From NCBI GenBank assembly GCA_905221605.1, contig CAJNDS010001435.1, positions 180,001 to 244,000 of the forward strand: a stretch of 64,000 nucleotides of DNA. The letters are read 5' to 3'. Within the stretch, counting starts at the first letter, position 1, and each line of letters starts with the position of its first letter. Below, piece by piece: positions 1 through 10,643 of this stretch. This DNA comes from Symbiodinium natans. Lineage: Eukaryota > Sar > Dinophyceae > Suessiales > Symbiodiniaceae. A model generated the notes under the pieces. The model did not search any database. It saw nothing but the letters and a program-made list of their open reading frames with translations, and was not told the origin of the DNA. Position numbers and translations under genes: made by a program.

Positions 1-766
1 AGCCGACTGCTGCCCAGACTCCAAACCCTGAATCCTCAGCCGCGGCACCCTAAGAGCTCTAAGAACCCTAGACCCTATACCCAAAAGCCAAAAACACCGC
101 CATCTTGGCGCAAGCCTACTCTTCAACCCCAAGGTCATGCGCTACTAGGTGTTGCCTGAGTTTAGGGTTTAGGGTTCAGGGTTTAGGGTTTAGAGAGGTC
201 GCGGACGCCAATTTAGCACCTGAGCCTGTAGGGTTTAGGGTTTAGGGTTCAGGGTTCAGGGTGTAGGGCAAACAAAGCCGAACGCCCCAAAAACCCCTGA
301 GCCCTAGAGAGTTTTTTGCAGTAAGCCTTAATTCAGGGTTTAGGGTTTAGGGTTTAGGGAGCCCTGAGCCCCCAAAGCAAGCCCCCTGATCCCGTAGAGT
401 GTCTTCACCGGTGAAGAATCCCAGGGGCTCAACATACCGATGATGAGGGTTTAGGGTTTAGGGTTAAGGGTTCAGGGTTCAGGGTTTCGGGGTTTAGGAT
501 AGCCATCCAATCTGAAGCCCTTCAACCTAAACCCTAAGCCGCCCAAAAAAGCCCTAAGGCCCAATGCCTTTAAACCCTAACCGCTAAACCCTAAACCCTA
601 AGCCCTAAACCCTAAACCCTAAACCCTGATCCCACAAAACGCCCGAAATCGAGCAGACCCAGTCTGCCTCTGCAAGACTCTTCCAAGAACACGTTCGCCG
701 CCCGGGTCTCCTGGTAAACAGGGCTTGGGGTTGGGGGTTTAGGGCTTAGGGGTTAGGGTTTGGGGT

Positions 767-1132
767 TTGGGGCTTGGGGTCACTTTAGGGTTTAGACTTT
801 GGGGTTTAGGGTCTCCCTCACGCGGGGCCGCGGTCAAGACCACTATGACAAACTCTTCAGATCCTGCCGGGGAGCCTAACGAGATGACTTGGCTGGGGTC
901 ATCTCATGCCGCCGACCCTTTTCACCCAACGTATTCTTCCCCCCCCCCCCTCCCCTTTGAGCATCATCAGGGCCAAGTCTTAGACTTCTCGCTTTGCTGC
1001 GACTTCCGCCTTACCAGGGTGGCCTTGCGGCAGCAAGGCCCCTGGAACGGCCAGCATGGCCGGCATATCTCAGGTTCGGGCGCTCCGAAAACACACGAAG
1101 CTGTCGTGAATGCAGCGTTCTTTTTTGCATGA
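767..1132 (+). CDS. Open frame of 121 codons, candidate exon(s)
   Basis: The first 15 codons are heptamer translation. From about 809 the composition is mixed (KTTMTNSSDPAGEPNEMTWL, later QGQVLDFSLCCDFRLTRVAL). A pyrimidine run and CCTTTGAG at 939-960 could mark an internal intron acceptor. Frame continuity over 300 nt in this GC range is unusual but not decisive. Confidence 0.3.
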   Translation: MGLGVTLGFRLWGLGSPSRGAAVKTTMTNSSDPAGEPNEMTWLGSSHAADPFHPTYSSPPPLPFEHHQGQVLDFSLCCDFRLTRVALRQQGPWNGQHGRHISGSGAPKTHEAVVNAAFFFA

Positions 1133-2557
1133 TTTCCATGTACTGGCTAGGGTTCGCGAAAAAGGATCACCATCATGAGCGTGAGGGCGCGCGAGGGCGC
1201 CGATCTAGATCCCGGGACGGCGCGCATCATGAGCATCAGCTGGGTGGCACCCCCACCACTTCGAATAGGGTCCGGGGCCGCGTGCAGTGTTAGCTGTTTT
1301 TGCACAGCCCACGGACGCCCTTCGCCACCCCAAAGCAGGCGTGCATTGTCGTGAGCATCAGCGGCCCTAAGCCCACACCCGGGCGCCCGCAGCAGGAGCA
1401 TCAGTGCCCGGCTCCCCATAAACCCTATCAGGTATAAGCACACCTCCCGTCATAAGTCGAGATTAACTTTAGCAACCCCGACAGGGGTCCCTTCACCTAC
1501 TCCTGCACGGCATGTGTTCAGAACCATCCATATAGCACAGCGCAGCAGCTGGCATGAGATGGCACCCTACTCAGCGTGCTCCAAGATCCGCAAGGCTGCC
1601 ATCATCCCCGCAAGTACTCAAGACCTTGCACCCTGAACGCCGGACCTGAAAGTCCTGTCACCTTAGCCCCATATTAGAGCGAAGCCTCGAGGGCTCTCGC
1701 CTCTTCATCGAGGACCTGTGACGAGCTGGAGCTCTACGTTGCTTGGCTTGAGGCTTTAGTACTATGAGGGCATTTGATGGGCTTGAGGCGAGCTTGCCTT
1801 TTGTCGGGTGGCTTGGGTGCAGGTCGCAGTCACTCCAAAAGCGAGCTGAAGGATTTCGGATTCACACGGTTGAGGTCCACCCAAACCCTAAACCGTAAAC
1901 CCTACACCCTAAACCCTAAACCCTAAGCCCTACACCCCAGAACGGCCGTGTGATGCCTGTTCGAGAAGTTGACGCGAGCTGGAGGCGCGCTCCTTCCGCA
2001 GCACTCGGCTTTCAGGACTTGTAGGGTTAGAGTTTAGGGTTTAGGGTTTCGGGTTTAGGGTTAGAGTTTAGGGCCCTTTTTGGGCTCATAGAGCTTGTAG
2101 TGTTTTTGGGCTTCTTGCAGTTGCTGGAACTCAACTTGGAATGTAAGAGTCGATGGGCCAATTTTTGGACCTTACTGGGACCATCAGCTACTTCGCACCC
2201 GAAACCCTAAACTCTAACCTTCATCCCAAACCCGCTGGAGCAAACATCCGCTGCTGCGGATGCCAAGTCGGAACAAACGGGCGCAGCACCACAAGGGAAT
2301 GTGCAGGGGACCCTTGTTCCAAACAACAGTTAGACAATGTTCGATCCGTCATCTCGTAGCAAGCACCACCTCAGCTCAAAAATCACCTGACCACCTTAAT
2401 TAAACCACAAGTCCCAGCGAACCTTGATTTAAAAAACAAACAGGGCAGCTCACTCAATATTCCCTCGGGCTTGACAAAAGCAAAAAACAACAGAATTCCC
2501 CCTGCAGAGGCTGGAAAGCGGCGAGCCGATCTCAGCCCGCAAGCACCAAGAAAAAGA
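1133..2557. other. Mixed unique sequence, short heptamer blocks
   Basis: Unique text with heptamer-type blocks at 1883-1935 and 2025-2075. A GCATCATGAGCATCAG motif recurs at 1172, 1225, 1351 and 1398. A possible exon on the plus strand at 1522-1632 (after TTCAG|A: IAQRSSWHEMAPYSACSKIR) is noted but weak. Nothing else is supported. Confidence 0.4.
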
Positions 2558-3028
2558 CTTGGAGGTTCATGGACAGTTGTAAGTGGGGTTCTCAAAGTAT
2601 GGCATCTGTACCTATAACCCGACTTAGGATACTTTAAGAACCCTACTTAAATCAGTACCCAGCAACTGTACCTATAACCCTACTTAGGATACTTTAAACC
2701 CTATACTTGCCAGTACCCAGGAACCTCCATTTAACCCTATTTAGGATACTTTTCATCCTACTTAAATCAGTACCCAGGAACCTCCATTTAACCCTATTTA
2801 GGATACTTTAAGAACCCTACTTAAATCAGTACCCAGGAACCTCCATGTAACCCAACTTAGGATACTTTAAGAACCCTACTTAAATCAGTACCAAGGAACC
2901 TCCATTTAACCCTATTTAGGATACTTTAAGAACCCTACTTAAATCAGTATCCAGGAACCTCCAAGCACACCCTATTTAGGATACTTTAAAACCCTATACT
3001 TACCAGTACCCAGGAACCCCCAAGTACA
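2558..3028 (+). repeat. Family C inverted-repeat element with internal tandem expansion
   Basis: It opens with CTTGGAGGTTCATGGACAG and closes with CAGGAACCCCCAAGTACA, the same ends as the simpler copy at 14704-14829. Between them is a tandem array of about six units of roughly 60-75 bp. Each contains TTAGGATACTTTAAGAACC, then CTACTTAAATCAGTACCCAG, then GAACCTCCATTTAACCC. The simple copy has one such interior, so this looks like a MITE whose core was tandemly amplified. Confidence 0.7.
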
Positions 3029-3344
3029 CCCTCAGCCTTGTCCACCGCGCCGCTGCAGAAGAGCTCGGTGAGCTGCCGCCGCTCCTGTTGCAAGGAGCCA
3101 CAGGCTTGGTCTCAGGAACCCCTAAACCCTAAACCCTAAACCCTAAACCCGAAACCCTAAACCCGAAACCCTAAACCCGAAACCCTAATCCCTAAACCCT
3201 AACGCAGCGCCGTTGAGAAGGACGTGCTCTGAAGTTTCGGCGGGGGGGGGGGGGGGGTCGCCTTTGTGGCGCGCGCATGGCGCGCCCTGCTGAAATTTAT
3301 GGTTTTGGCACAGAGATCGCGCGGGACAAAGGAGGAAGGCTCAA

Positions 3345-3566
3345 ATGGTGGCGGAGTATCGATCGCCCCCCAGAAGAGCATTTTTCTCAAGGACGGCTTC
3401 TCTCAAGCGCTTACAAAGTGCAGTGGGTGATCATTTGGAAACCCCAAGCCATAAGCCCGAAGAGGAAACCCGCCGAGAAAATGAGCAGGTATTCCCTCTA
3501 CACTCGCAGCTTTTGCTGCATGAACTTGTACATGCGGGTGTGGTAGTCGGTACAGAGATAAAATAG
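3345..3566 (+). CDS. Candidate terminal exon
   Basis: The frame ends at a TAG just before a long AT-rich microsatellite tract, as a last coding exon before 3' sequence would. The C-terminal part reads KPEEETRRENEQVFPLHSQL, then LLHELVHAGVVVGTEIK. An overlapping frame from 3277 is also open, so the upstream border and frame are uncertain. Confidence 0.3.
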   Translation: MVAEYRSPPRRAFFSRTASLKRLQSAVGDHLETPSHKPEEETRRENEQVFPLHSQLLLHELVHAGVVVGTEIK

Positions 3567-4230
3567 AAGACGAATATATGTATATCTACATACACACATA
3601 TACCTATACTATGCCGTAAAATATGTCTTGTATAGCACATAAGCTTAGCATACACTATAACACATAGAATCTGACATGGAGTAGGTCATGAAAAAAGAAC
3701 ACCAGCATCACAGAGAGAGAGAGAGACACACACACACACGCGCGCACACACACACACATATGATATATGATATATGATATCTGATGTATGATATATGTTA
3801 TATGATATATGATATTTGATATATGATATATGATGCAAAATCTATAGTCGGCACACAGCATCGTATACACATATAGACAGATGGACAGCAGCTTCGGCTC
3901 ACGGCCATGCAAAAACTTGAACTGGATCGACAGAGTATGCACATGTATGCATGTATGTATGTATGTGTGCGTAGATCAAGCATATAATATACTATGTAAC
4001 GATTTGTTCACGATCTGTAGTCGGTAAAAAGGTAACGCTATACTGTACCGAAATGAAATACAATGAAAAAACGGATTAGCCAATGTGCTCGTCATAATTC
4101 TCAGTATGATCGTTCTTCTCATTAATAGATTACCATGTCGTACATGTACCTTGATCCGGGCTTCCGAGAGAACATACAGAGACACAAGCAAAACAGAGAC
4201 CTCGGAGGCAGCCCATCACTCATGATGTGG
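3567..4230 (+). other. AT-rich stretch with microsatellites
   Basis: GA and CA runs (3710-3758), a TGATATA-type array (3759-3835) and TGTATG runs (3945-3970). No gene is supported. It follows the candidate terminal exon 3345-3566. Confidence 0.7.
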
Positions 4231-4234
4231 GGTT

Positions 4235-4338
4235 CTTGGTTGCTGAGCTCAGAAGCCCCTACAAAGTGTACACTTTCGGTTTTTATAGGGGATTATAGTA
4301 TCCCAAAAAGGGCAAAGCGTACTCACTCAGCTCCTAAG
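4235..4338 (+). mobile_element. Family G MITE with GGTT duplication
   Basis: Ends CTTGGTTGCTGAG and CTCAGCTCCTAAG. GGTT is duplicated exactly at 4231-4234 and 4339-4342. The interior shares GTACACTTTCGGTTTT and GGGGATTATAGTATCCC with the copy at 20211-20314. The duplication does not begin with GT, GC or GA on either strand, so this copy is not expected to be an intron. Confidence 0.78.
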
Positions 4339-4342
4339 GGTT

Positions 4343-5540
4343 AGGATTCACGGTCTACAGTTGATGCCACGGTAGCTCACTCACAGCAACATGGCGCACT
4401 GAACTAAGCCCAAACCACGCCAGAGCCAGGTCCGAAGCGGGCACTTGGAAAAACAAAGCTGGCACAGTATCTCACAGGCACTTTGCAGGTAGAGGGGCTC
4501 TAAACCGGAGCCTTCAAGCCTCTCAACCCTAAACCCTAAACCCTAAACCCTAAACCCTAAACCCTTGCTTACTTAGAGGACTGCGCGACTCCATTGTGAA
4601 CCCCCTGGCGCCTCCCCAAGTCGCAACAGCTGCTCCTTCGCGGCATGGATCTGCCTGGCACCCGGCAAGGGGGGGGTTTCTGGAATGTAAAAATGCAGGC
4701 CGAATAGCCTATTTATCTAATTTAAATAGAGCATAAGGGTTTCGGGGTAATTTTGAACTCTTTATGTTGCCCTAAGGCCTAAACCCTAAGCCCTAGACAA
4801 ACCCTACACCCTAAGTCCTGAACCCTGCAGCAGAGAGCCTGGCACCCCAAAACTCTCAGTTAAACTCCTAGACCTTCCTCGCATAATCCCAAGAACGCCC
4901 CCAAACTAAGTCCTGACCCCAAAACGCTGCACCCAAAACTCTCCAATCCTTAAGCACTTGTACCCTGTACCCGCGAATCCCAGCCTAAACCCTTATATGC
5001 CCCAAGAATCTGCCCTTGAATCTCCCCTAAACCCTAAACCCTAACCCCTAGACCCTAGACCCTAGACCCTAAACCCTAAACCCTAAACCCGATCCCTTTA
5101 GCCCATATGCGTCCTCTACAAAATCCCAGGGGCGCACCCCTCCAAAGATCGCTCAAGGTCCGTCATTCGCTGCTGGCAGTGGCGAGGGGGTGGGGATTCG
5201 GGAGGATTTAGGGTTCAGAGTTTAGGGTTTAGGGTTTAGGGTTCAGGTTCAGGGTTTAGGGTTTAGGGTTCAGGGTGATGATTTGGGGATCCGGGATGTG
5301 GGGTGTAGAGAAAAGGGATTTGAGGCTTCGGAATTCTTCAGTTGGGGTGCATGACCATCAAGTCGTGGTCCCTGCTGCCTCAGTACCGTTGCCAAAAATC
5401 TACCCGCGAAGGCTCCTTCGACGCTACCTCTCGGCGATCTGTGAGGCTAGCTTGAAACTCTGAAAAAAGCATGTTTCGCGGAGTCTTCCCGCAGACATAG
5501 CGATGAATCCGAACTGCAATCTGTAACACAAACTCAGAAA
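4343..5540. other. Heptamer-rich stretch
   Basis: CCCTAAA blocks at 4524-4565, 4775-4830 and 5026-5095, and TTTAGGG at 5210-5275. The unique 5276-5455 is open on the minus strand for about 60 codons after GCTAG|C (GAFAGRFLATVLRQQG), and also on the plus strand (HDHQVVVPAASVPLPK). Neither is preferred. Confidence 0.4.
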
Positions 5541-5863
5541 TGGATTTTGGATGGGGGTTTGTATTGTTATCGGAACGATACCCGAACGATACCGCGAACG
5601 ATACTTCGGACCTGTCTTGGCAAGGCCAAGGCCACTATGTACTCCAACTTATGCGGTGTTTGTTGTTCCTGGTTGTGTCGCAAAACCTGTGTCGCAAAAA
5701 GACGCCGCCTGTTACATACCATGGCATTTAAAAAACACTGATGGCACCTAATTTGCTCAGATGCCTGCTCTCGCATTGTTGTGGTACGTGAAACGATCAT
5801 ATCTTCATGCATGCATATCGGAACCCTTATCGCACAAATACAGCATGCAAAACGGCCACATAT

Positions 5864-6058
5864 CTACACCCGGATTGCAAGCGTTCCCTGGCGTTTCGTG
5901 TACCACATGCATGCTACAGAACTAGAGCCTGGTAAGCTCCAACGATGCAAATTTTGCTGATTCCGCAGGGCACGCAGCGATTGGGTTATCTTCTGGGCTT
6001 GCGTGCTCATAAACCACGTCGACCCAGTAGCTCGGTATTCATTTTTTGTGGGTCTCAA
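5864..6058 (-). CDS. Open frame, uncertain
   Basis: The minus-strand frame contains NEYRATGSTWFMSTQAQKIT, then LRNQQNLHRWSLPGSSSV. Other frames over the same 0.5-kb unique stretch (5540-6060) are also open and equally protein-like, so no strand can be chosen with confidence. Confidence 0.2.
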   Translation of the reverse strand: MRPTKNEYRATGSTWFMSTQAQKITQSLRALRNQQNLHRWSLPGSSSVACMWYTKRQGTLAIRV

Positions 6059-6182
6059 CTAGTCTCAACAAGATTGTTTGAATCATCATAAAGAGCCCCA
6101 ACACCGCGAAAAACACCCTAAACAAACCCTAAACCTTAAACCCTAAACCCTAAACCCTAAACCCTAAGTAGGGTTGAAAAAC

Positions 6183-6318
6183 TCGGGGCCCCACAGCGCT
6201 GTACACTCTTTCCTGCCCCACTCCTCATGGACAATGCAGAACTTGGGGTCCATTCTGTACACCTCCAACCCCACCGACACCCCATACCGGCAAAGATCAG
6301 AAACCGCCCAAGTTGCCA
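6183..6318 (-). CDS. Candidate exon between telomeric arrays
   Basis: After CCCTAG| at the edge of the array 6320-6388 the minus strand is open for about 45 codons with mixed composition: ATWAVSDLCRYGVSVGL, then VYRMDPKFCIVHEEWGRKEC. The likely donor is GA|GTTTTTC at 6182; the frame otherwise ends at TAG in the next heptamer block. Cys, Trp and Met content is well above the background of chance frames here. Function unknown. Confidence 0.42.
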
Positions 6319-6319
6319 C

Positions 6320-6388
6320 TAGGGTTTAGGGTTTAGGGTTTAGGGTTTAGGGTTTAGGGTTTAGGGTTTAGGGTTTAGGGTTTAGGGT
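6320..6388 (+). repeat. Interstitial telomeric array (TTTAGGG)n
   Basis: Ten nearly perfect units between the candidate exon 6183-6318 and the family F element 6397-6462. Confidence 0.97.
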
Positions 6389-6396
6389 TCTACTCT

Positions 6397-6462
6397 TTGC
6401 TTAAGACCTCTATTTCCTTATCAGGGAGAATATTTTATTTTCTGGGGGGTTCTTAAGCAATG
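6397..6462 (+). mobile_element. Family F short inverted-repeat element
   Basis: Inverted ends TTGCTTAAGA and TTCTTAAGCAA bound a 66-bp AT-rich unit. Relatives with the same ends are at 16924-17022 and 30451-30540. It abuts the telomeric array 6320-6388. Confidence 0.6.
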
Positions 6463-6766
6463 CGTAGTCTGGAGATCGGCAACACATACCGCGCTGACAA
6501 CACTCCTCACGCTGAAGGCCCGGAAGCTCAGGCAGCCGAAACCCTAAACCCTAAACCCTAAACCCTGAACCCTGAACCCTAAACCCTAAACCCTAAAACC
6601 TAAACCCTAAACCCTAAACCCTACACCCTAAACCCTAAACCCTAAACCGCGTGCCTGGATGTCGAAGGCATCTTTGGCCTGCCAGGGGATGTCAGGGCAG
6701 CACGACGACCCACTTCGGATCTATCACGAAGCCTCAGCAACCTCAAGGTCCCAGCCTCAGAAGTAA

Positions 6767-6880
6767 GGGTTTAGGGTTTAGGGTTTAGGGTTTAGGGTTT
6801 AGGGTTTAGGGTTTAGGGTTTAGGGTTTAGGGTTTAGGGTTTAGGGTTTAGGGTTTAGGGTAACCCTAGACCCTAAACAG
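6767..6880 (+). repeat. Interstitial telomeric array (TTTAGGG)n, about 16 units
   Basis: Perfect units preceded by TCAGAA|GTAAGG, which is a good splice donor for the open plus-strand frame 6650-6765 (LDVEGIFGLPGDVRAARRP). It is followed by a short inverted stretch, ACCCTAGACCCTAAAC. Confidence 0.97.
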
Positions 6881-7396
6881 TAACAGAGACGCTACATGTC
6901 TGCCGTGTACCCCCAGGCCTGCATCCGTGAAAGTGAGAGGTCCTGGACAAGCAAAAACAACAAAAACACCCACTCTACTCATGGAAGAGGCTTCCTGAAA
7001 TTCTGCACGTTATTGCAGTGAAGGATTTGCAGTGTTAGGGCTGAGGGTGGCTTACATCTTGGTAGCTCTGCCGTTGGAGTCCGAAGTCGTTCTGCCCCGC
7101 ATTAGGATCCTTGCTATCCTGCACCTCATGGGCGTACTGGGGGAGGAAGAGAACAAGGAGGCATCCGAAGATCAAATCTGGCCACTTTGATGCGGGGGGG
7201 GGGGGGGGGGGGGGGCCCGAAACTTCAACCAAGCTTGGGGCATGGATCCGAAACCTAAACCGTCCAATATAGGGTTCGGAATAGTTACCAATAGTTCCCT
7301 TATGGTCCCTAAAATAAGTATACTAAAATCGCCCCCCCCCCCCCCCCCCTAAACCTATTCTAACTATCAAGGCCCCTACATTGGAGCCCCAAATTT

Positions 7397-7499
7397 TGGG
7401 ATGTTCCCCCCTTATACTAACAGTCCTTAATAGGGATTATTATAATAGGTGATACTACAATCCCTATTAAGGACTGTTAGTATAAGGGGGAACATCCCA
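7397..7499 (+). mobile_element. Family E palindromic MITE
   Basis: A near-perfect inverted repeat of about 41 bp (starts TGGGATGTTCCCCC, one extra C on the left) surrounds a short AT-rich centre. Almost the whole 103 bp would fold into one hairpin. Relatives are at 44089-44207 and 49695-49786. The right border is followed by a telomeric array, itself flanked by a duplicated CATCCCAGCCC, so the array was inserted after the element. Host flanks GCCCCAAATT (left) and GCCCCAAAAA (beyond the array) look like a decayed 10-bp target duplication. Confidence 0.8.
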
Positions 7500-7707
7500 G
7501 CCCTAAACCCTAAACCCTAAACCCTGAACCCTAAACCCTAAACCCTAAACCCTAAACCCTAAACCCTAAACCATCCCAGCCCCAAAAATGCAAGCCTTCT
7601 CATGGAAGCGACTCAGGGGCTCCTCCTGCGCTTGATGAACTCGGAGTTCGAGAGGGCCGACCTTCTCGGCAGAATTCCCACCAACCCTTCGAACCCCGAA
7701 GTGAAAG

Positions 7708-7910
7708 GTTTAGGGTTTAGGGTTTAGGGTTTAGGGTTTAGGGTTTAGGGTTTAGGGTTTAGGGTTTAGGGTTTAGGGTTTAGGGTTTAGGGTTTAGGGT
7801 TGAGGGTTGAGGGTTGAGGGTTGAGGGTTTAGGGTTTAGGGTGTAGGGTGTAGGGTGTAGGGTGTAGGGTTTAGGGTTTAGGGTTCAGGGTTCCGGGTGC
7901 AGGGCTTAGG
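7708..7910 (+). repeat. Telomeric array with sub-blocks of variants
   Basis: Thirteen TTTAGGG units, then four TTGAGGG, two TTTAGGG, four TGTAGGG, and mixed units. Variants occur in homogeneous runs, which points to local amplification of mutated units rather than scattered mutation. Confidence 0.95.
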
Positions 7911-8146
7911 GTTAAAGGTTTTTAGTTTCCCTAAACCCTAAACACTACTTATCACCTACTTATAAGTACTCATAGAGCCTCCAAGTTAAACTCTGCGATC
8001 CCCGAAGCCTGGCCTCTTGTTCGAGCCGATTTGCCAGCGTCCGGTCCGCTGCGACTTCGGCAGCGAGTTGCCTGGCTTGGTTTCCAGGGTTTAGGGTTTA
8101 GGGTTTAGGGTTTAGGGTTTAGGGTTTAGGGTTTAGGGCTAAACAC

Positions 8147-8330
8147 CATGTGGTCTACAGAGTCCGCTTTGGGTGCATGGAGGGTGATGGGGGTGGGAGG
8201 TTGATGGGCAGCTTGCAACTAGGCGGGTGACCAGTTTGGGCGTGTCAGGTGGGGCATGGGGTTTAGGGAAGTCTGTTACTGGAATCACCCCTGTTTCGAG
8301 GTGCACATCTTTCACAGACAACCTATCCTC
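8147..8330 (-). CDS. Candidate exon
   Basis: Acceptor CCTGCAAG|G, 61 codons containing EDRLSVKDVHLETGVIPVTD and PPDTPKLVTRLVASC and ending SGLCRPH, then donor ATG|GTGTTTAG at the edge of an array. The 12-mer CTAAACACCATG occurs at both borders (8139-8150 and 8346-8357), so the segment is flanked by a direct repeat. Family not recognised. Confidence 0.35.
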
Positions 8331-8357
8331 CTTGCAGGCGAACCCTAAACACCATGA

Positions 8358-8466
8358 TATAGGCGCCTGAATAATTAGAATGCGGTTTTTGGGAGTTATT
8401 GTAGTAGAATTACAATTGGACCATAAGTCAATACTATTCGTAATCATTCCGACCCCCGTAATTAGG
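8358..8466 (+). mobile_element. Family D MITE-like element
   Basis: Shares with 35030-35136 the order TATAGG, then GGGNGTTATTGTAGTAGAATT or GTCATTATAGTATAATTC, then ATAAGNAATAxxATTCGTA, then ATTCCGACCCCNTA. Terminal inversions are short (TATAGG... and ...CCCCCGTA). The copy lies just upstream (minus strand) of the candidate exon 8147-8330. Confidence 0.5.
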
Positions 8467-8539
8467 TTCAATGTTGGACTCCGCTGCTGCCAGGAGCTAG
8501 GTCGCGCATGCACGCGGCTTAGTCCTGAAGATAGCCTCC

Positions 8540-10265
8540 TAAACCCTAAACCCTAAACCCTAAACCCTAAAACAGCCCTTTCAGAACAGCCAAACTGCCG
8601 AACCAAAGCCACAAAAGCTTTGCCTTGAGCTAGAGTCACGTCCCTGAAGTCGTCGGAACGGACCGCCAAACATGAGTCCTCTGAATGATCTCACACCCTA
8701 AGCCCTAAACCCTAGACCCTAAACCCTAACCCTAAACCCTAACCCTAGACCCTAAACCCTAGACCCTAAACCCTAAACCCTGAACCCTATCCTTCAACTA
8801 CAAAAAGCCTCAGCACAGAAACAAAAACACAACGAAGCCTCGACAAAAGACCCAAGTCCGGCGGCGCGCGCCCTGCAGCATGCTTCTTTTGCGTTTTGTG
8901 GCGAGCACGTTAGGGTTTGGGAGTTTGGGTTCAGGTTTAGGGTGTGGGGTGTGGGGTGTAGGGTGTAGGGTGTAGGGTGTAGGGTGTAGGGTTTAGGGTT
9001 TAGGGTTTAGGGTTTAGGGTTTAGGGTTTAGGGTTTAGGGTTTAGGGTTTAGACAACCCAAGGTGAACAAGTAGAGTTGCCATGCTGGGTCTATTCTGTG
9101 ATTCTGGGCCCGTGACAATCGTCGGATGTCTAGGAACACCTTAGGGTTTAGGGTTTAGGGTTTAGGGTTTAGGGTTTAGTGGCGACCCAGGAATTCTCTC
9201 CTGGACACACTCTAACACAAGGCTCGTTCGACAGGTTCTCAGAGACTTTTAGGGTTTGGGTCCAGGGGTAGAAGCCCTAAACCCTAAACCCTAAAACCCT
9301 AAACCCTAAACCCAAACCCTAAACCCTAAACCCTAAACCACCCCTAAACCCCGCTTTAAAGTGCGGCCTCTTCTTAGGAATCCGATGGCCTTTACTCACA
9401 CTTCCGTTGCTGTTCGGACGTCCGGGCTCGCACTTTGCCTGTACATGGCGTGGGTTTGTCTCTCATCCGTTCGCTAGAACAAACATAGCAGAAGAATAAA
9501 TCGGCAATAAACTATCATAATGGATAAAAAATAGTCATAGTCCATTCTTTAAAGTTTTGGGTACGGACAGCGTCATTGCTGGAACTGTGATACGGCTGCA
9601 ATGCGAATTTTAGGGTTTAGGGTTTAGGGTGCCGATACAGGCCCAAACTACTTCCGACAGCTTACAGAAGTCTAGTCCTAAACCCTAAACCCTAAACCCT
9701 AAACCCTAAACCCTAAAATTGGGAGGTCGGCCTCCTATATCCTCTCCGATGCTGAGTGGTATAGCTCCAACGCCCGAAGCCACATAGGCCCCGAAATTCC
9801 TGAAGCCCTGATCGTTCCTTGGGTGGACGGCGGCAGCATCGGAGATCCTACCTGCTCGTGTCTTAGGATGGGGTTGGATTGGGAGTTCTAGGGGGGGGCG
9901 TTAAGAACACACTCTAAACTGAGTTGGGCTTCGGGCCCCTGCATGGCTTAAAACAAGGTATGCAGACTTTGCGTCGGAGGCTATGTGGACGCAAATGAAT
10001 TCATGGCAGAGGAAAGGTGGGCCCAGGGGCATCGCGTACGATCGAACAACGTGCTTGTGCAACGAGGGCGCAGCTGCCTGATGCTTTCATTGCTGCTCCA
10101 GCAGCTATTCTGCTACTAGCATCAGATTCAACATAACGGACCCCTCAAGCATTTTGCAAGTGCTGTGCGGTAAACTGCAAAACGCACGGCTGAACGACGA
10201 GACTGAAACCTGATTTGCTAGCGGGGGTTCTCCCTATAAAGCCCCAAAAGCCAAAACCACAAACC
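8540..10265. other. Alternating heptamer blocks and unique segments
   Basis: Blocks at 8540-8572, 8690-8790, 8920-9055, 9142-9180, 9270-9340, 9610-9632 and 9675-9717. The longest unique part, 9718-10265, has no frame I trust. Confidence 0.5.
8920..9055 (+). repeat. Telomeric array with TGTAGGG run
   Basis: Units GTGTGGG and TGTAGGG (six in a row, 8956-8990) grade into nine perfect TTTAGGG units. Confidence 0.95.
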
Positions 10266-10270
10266 ACTAC

Positions 10271-10380
10271 CTTAGGGACCACATGAACCCTACAAGGGTT
10301 TCTGATTCATATACCTTAATTAGGAGAATTATAGGGTGTATGACCCCCTCCCCATTCTAGGGTTCACTTGATCCCCAAGG
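10271..10380 (+). mobile_element. Family B MITE without telomeric insertion
   Basis: Ends CTTAGGGACCACATGAACCC and GGGTTCACTTGATCCCCAAG are inverted repeats of about 18 bp with mismatches. This copy lacks a heptamer array and so shows the probable ancestral interior (TTTCTGATTCATATACCTTAAT, in pieces, then ATTATAGGGTGTATGACCCC). Flanking 4-mers CTAC and GTCA do not match, so the duplication has decayed or the ends have shifted. Confidence 0.65.
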
Positions 10381-10469
10381 TCAAAGGAGGCATACTTCTT
10401 TGCGCGCGTGGCCCTCCAATGCCTCAACGTCCGCACCTTGTGGCTTGGCTTGAGGACTGGGGTGAAACG

Positions 10470-10639
10470 CTTGGTAGCCCAGTAACCATATTACAATAAG
10501 GGCACCCTTTTTGGGTTTGGCTATTTTATAAGGGAAACCAGATTACAATAAGGGCACCCTTTTTTGGGTTGGCTATTTTATAAGGGAAACCAGAACAAAC
10601 AAAAAAGAAGAGGGTGAAGGGTACCACTGGGCTACCAAG
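10470..10639 (+). mobile_element. Family A MITE with AACG duplication and internal tandem duplication
   Basis: Ends CTTGGTAGCCCAGT and ACTGGGCTACCAAG are a perfect 14-bp inverted repeat. AACG is duplicated at 10466-10469 and 10640-10643. The interior holds two tandem copies of a segment of about 53 bp that starts TTACAATAAGGGCACCC, making this copy longer than its relatives (109-117 bp). Both flanks have open, protein-like frames on the plus strand, but neither exact excision (AA start) nor the internal GTAGCC donor is clearly right. Confidence 0.85.
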
Positions 10640-10643
10640 AACG

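Noticed and set aside
99-114. GCCATCTTGGCGCAAG as a relic of the dinoflagellate spliced leader (which ends GCCATTTTGGCTCAAG)
   Set aside because: Two mismatches in 16 and no extension to the left of the leader; one such partial match in 64 kb can be chance.
1-480. A true chromosome end because the window starts among TTTAGGG repeats
   Set aside because: The blocks are short, in both orientations and continue for 56 kb; a telomere would be one long array of one polarity.
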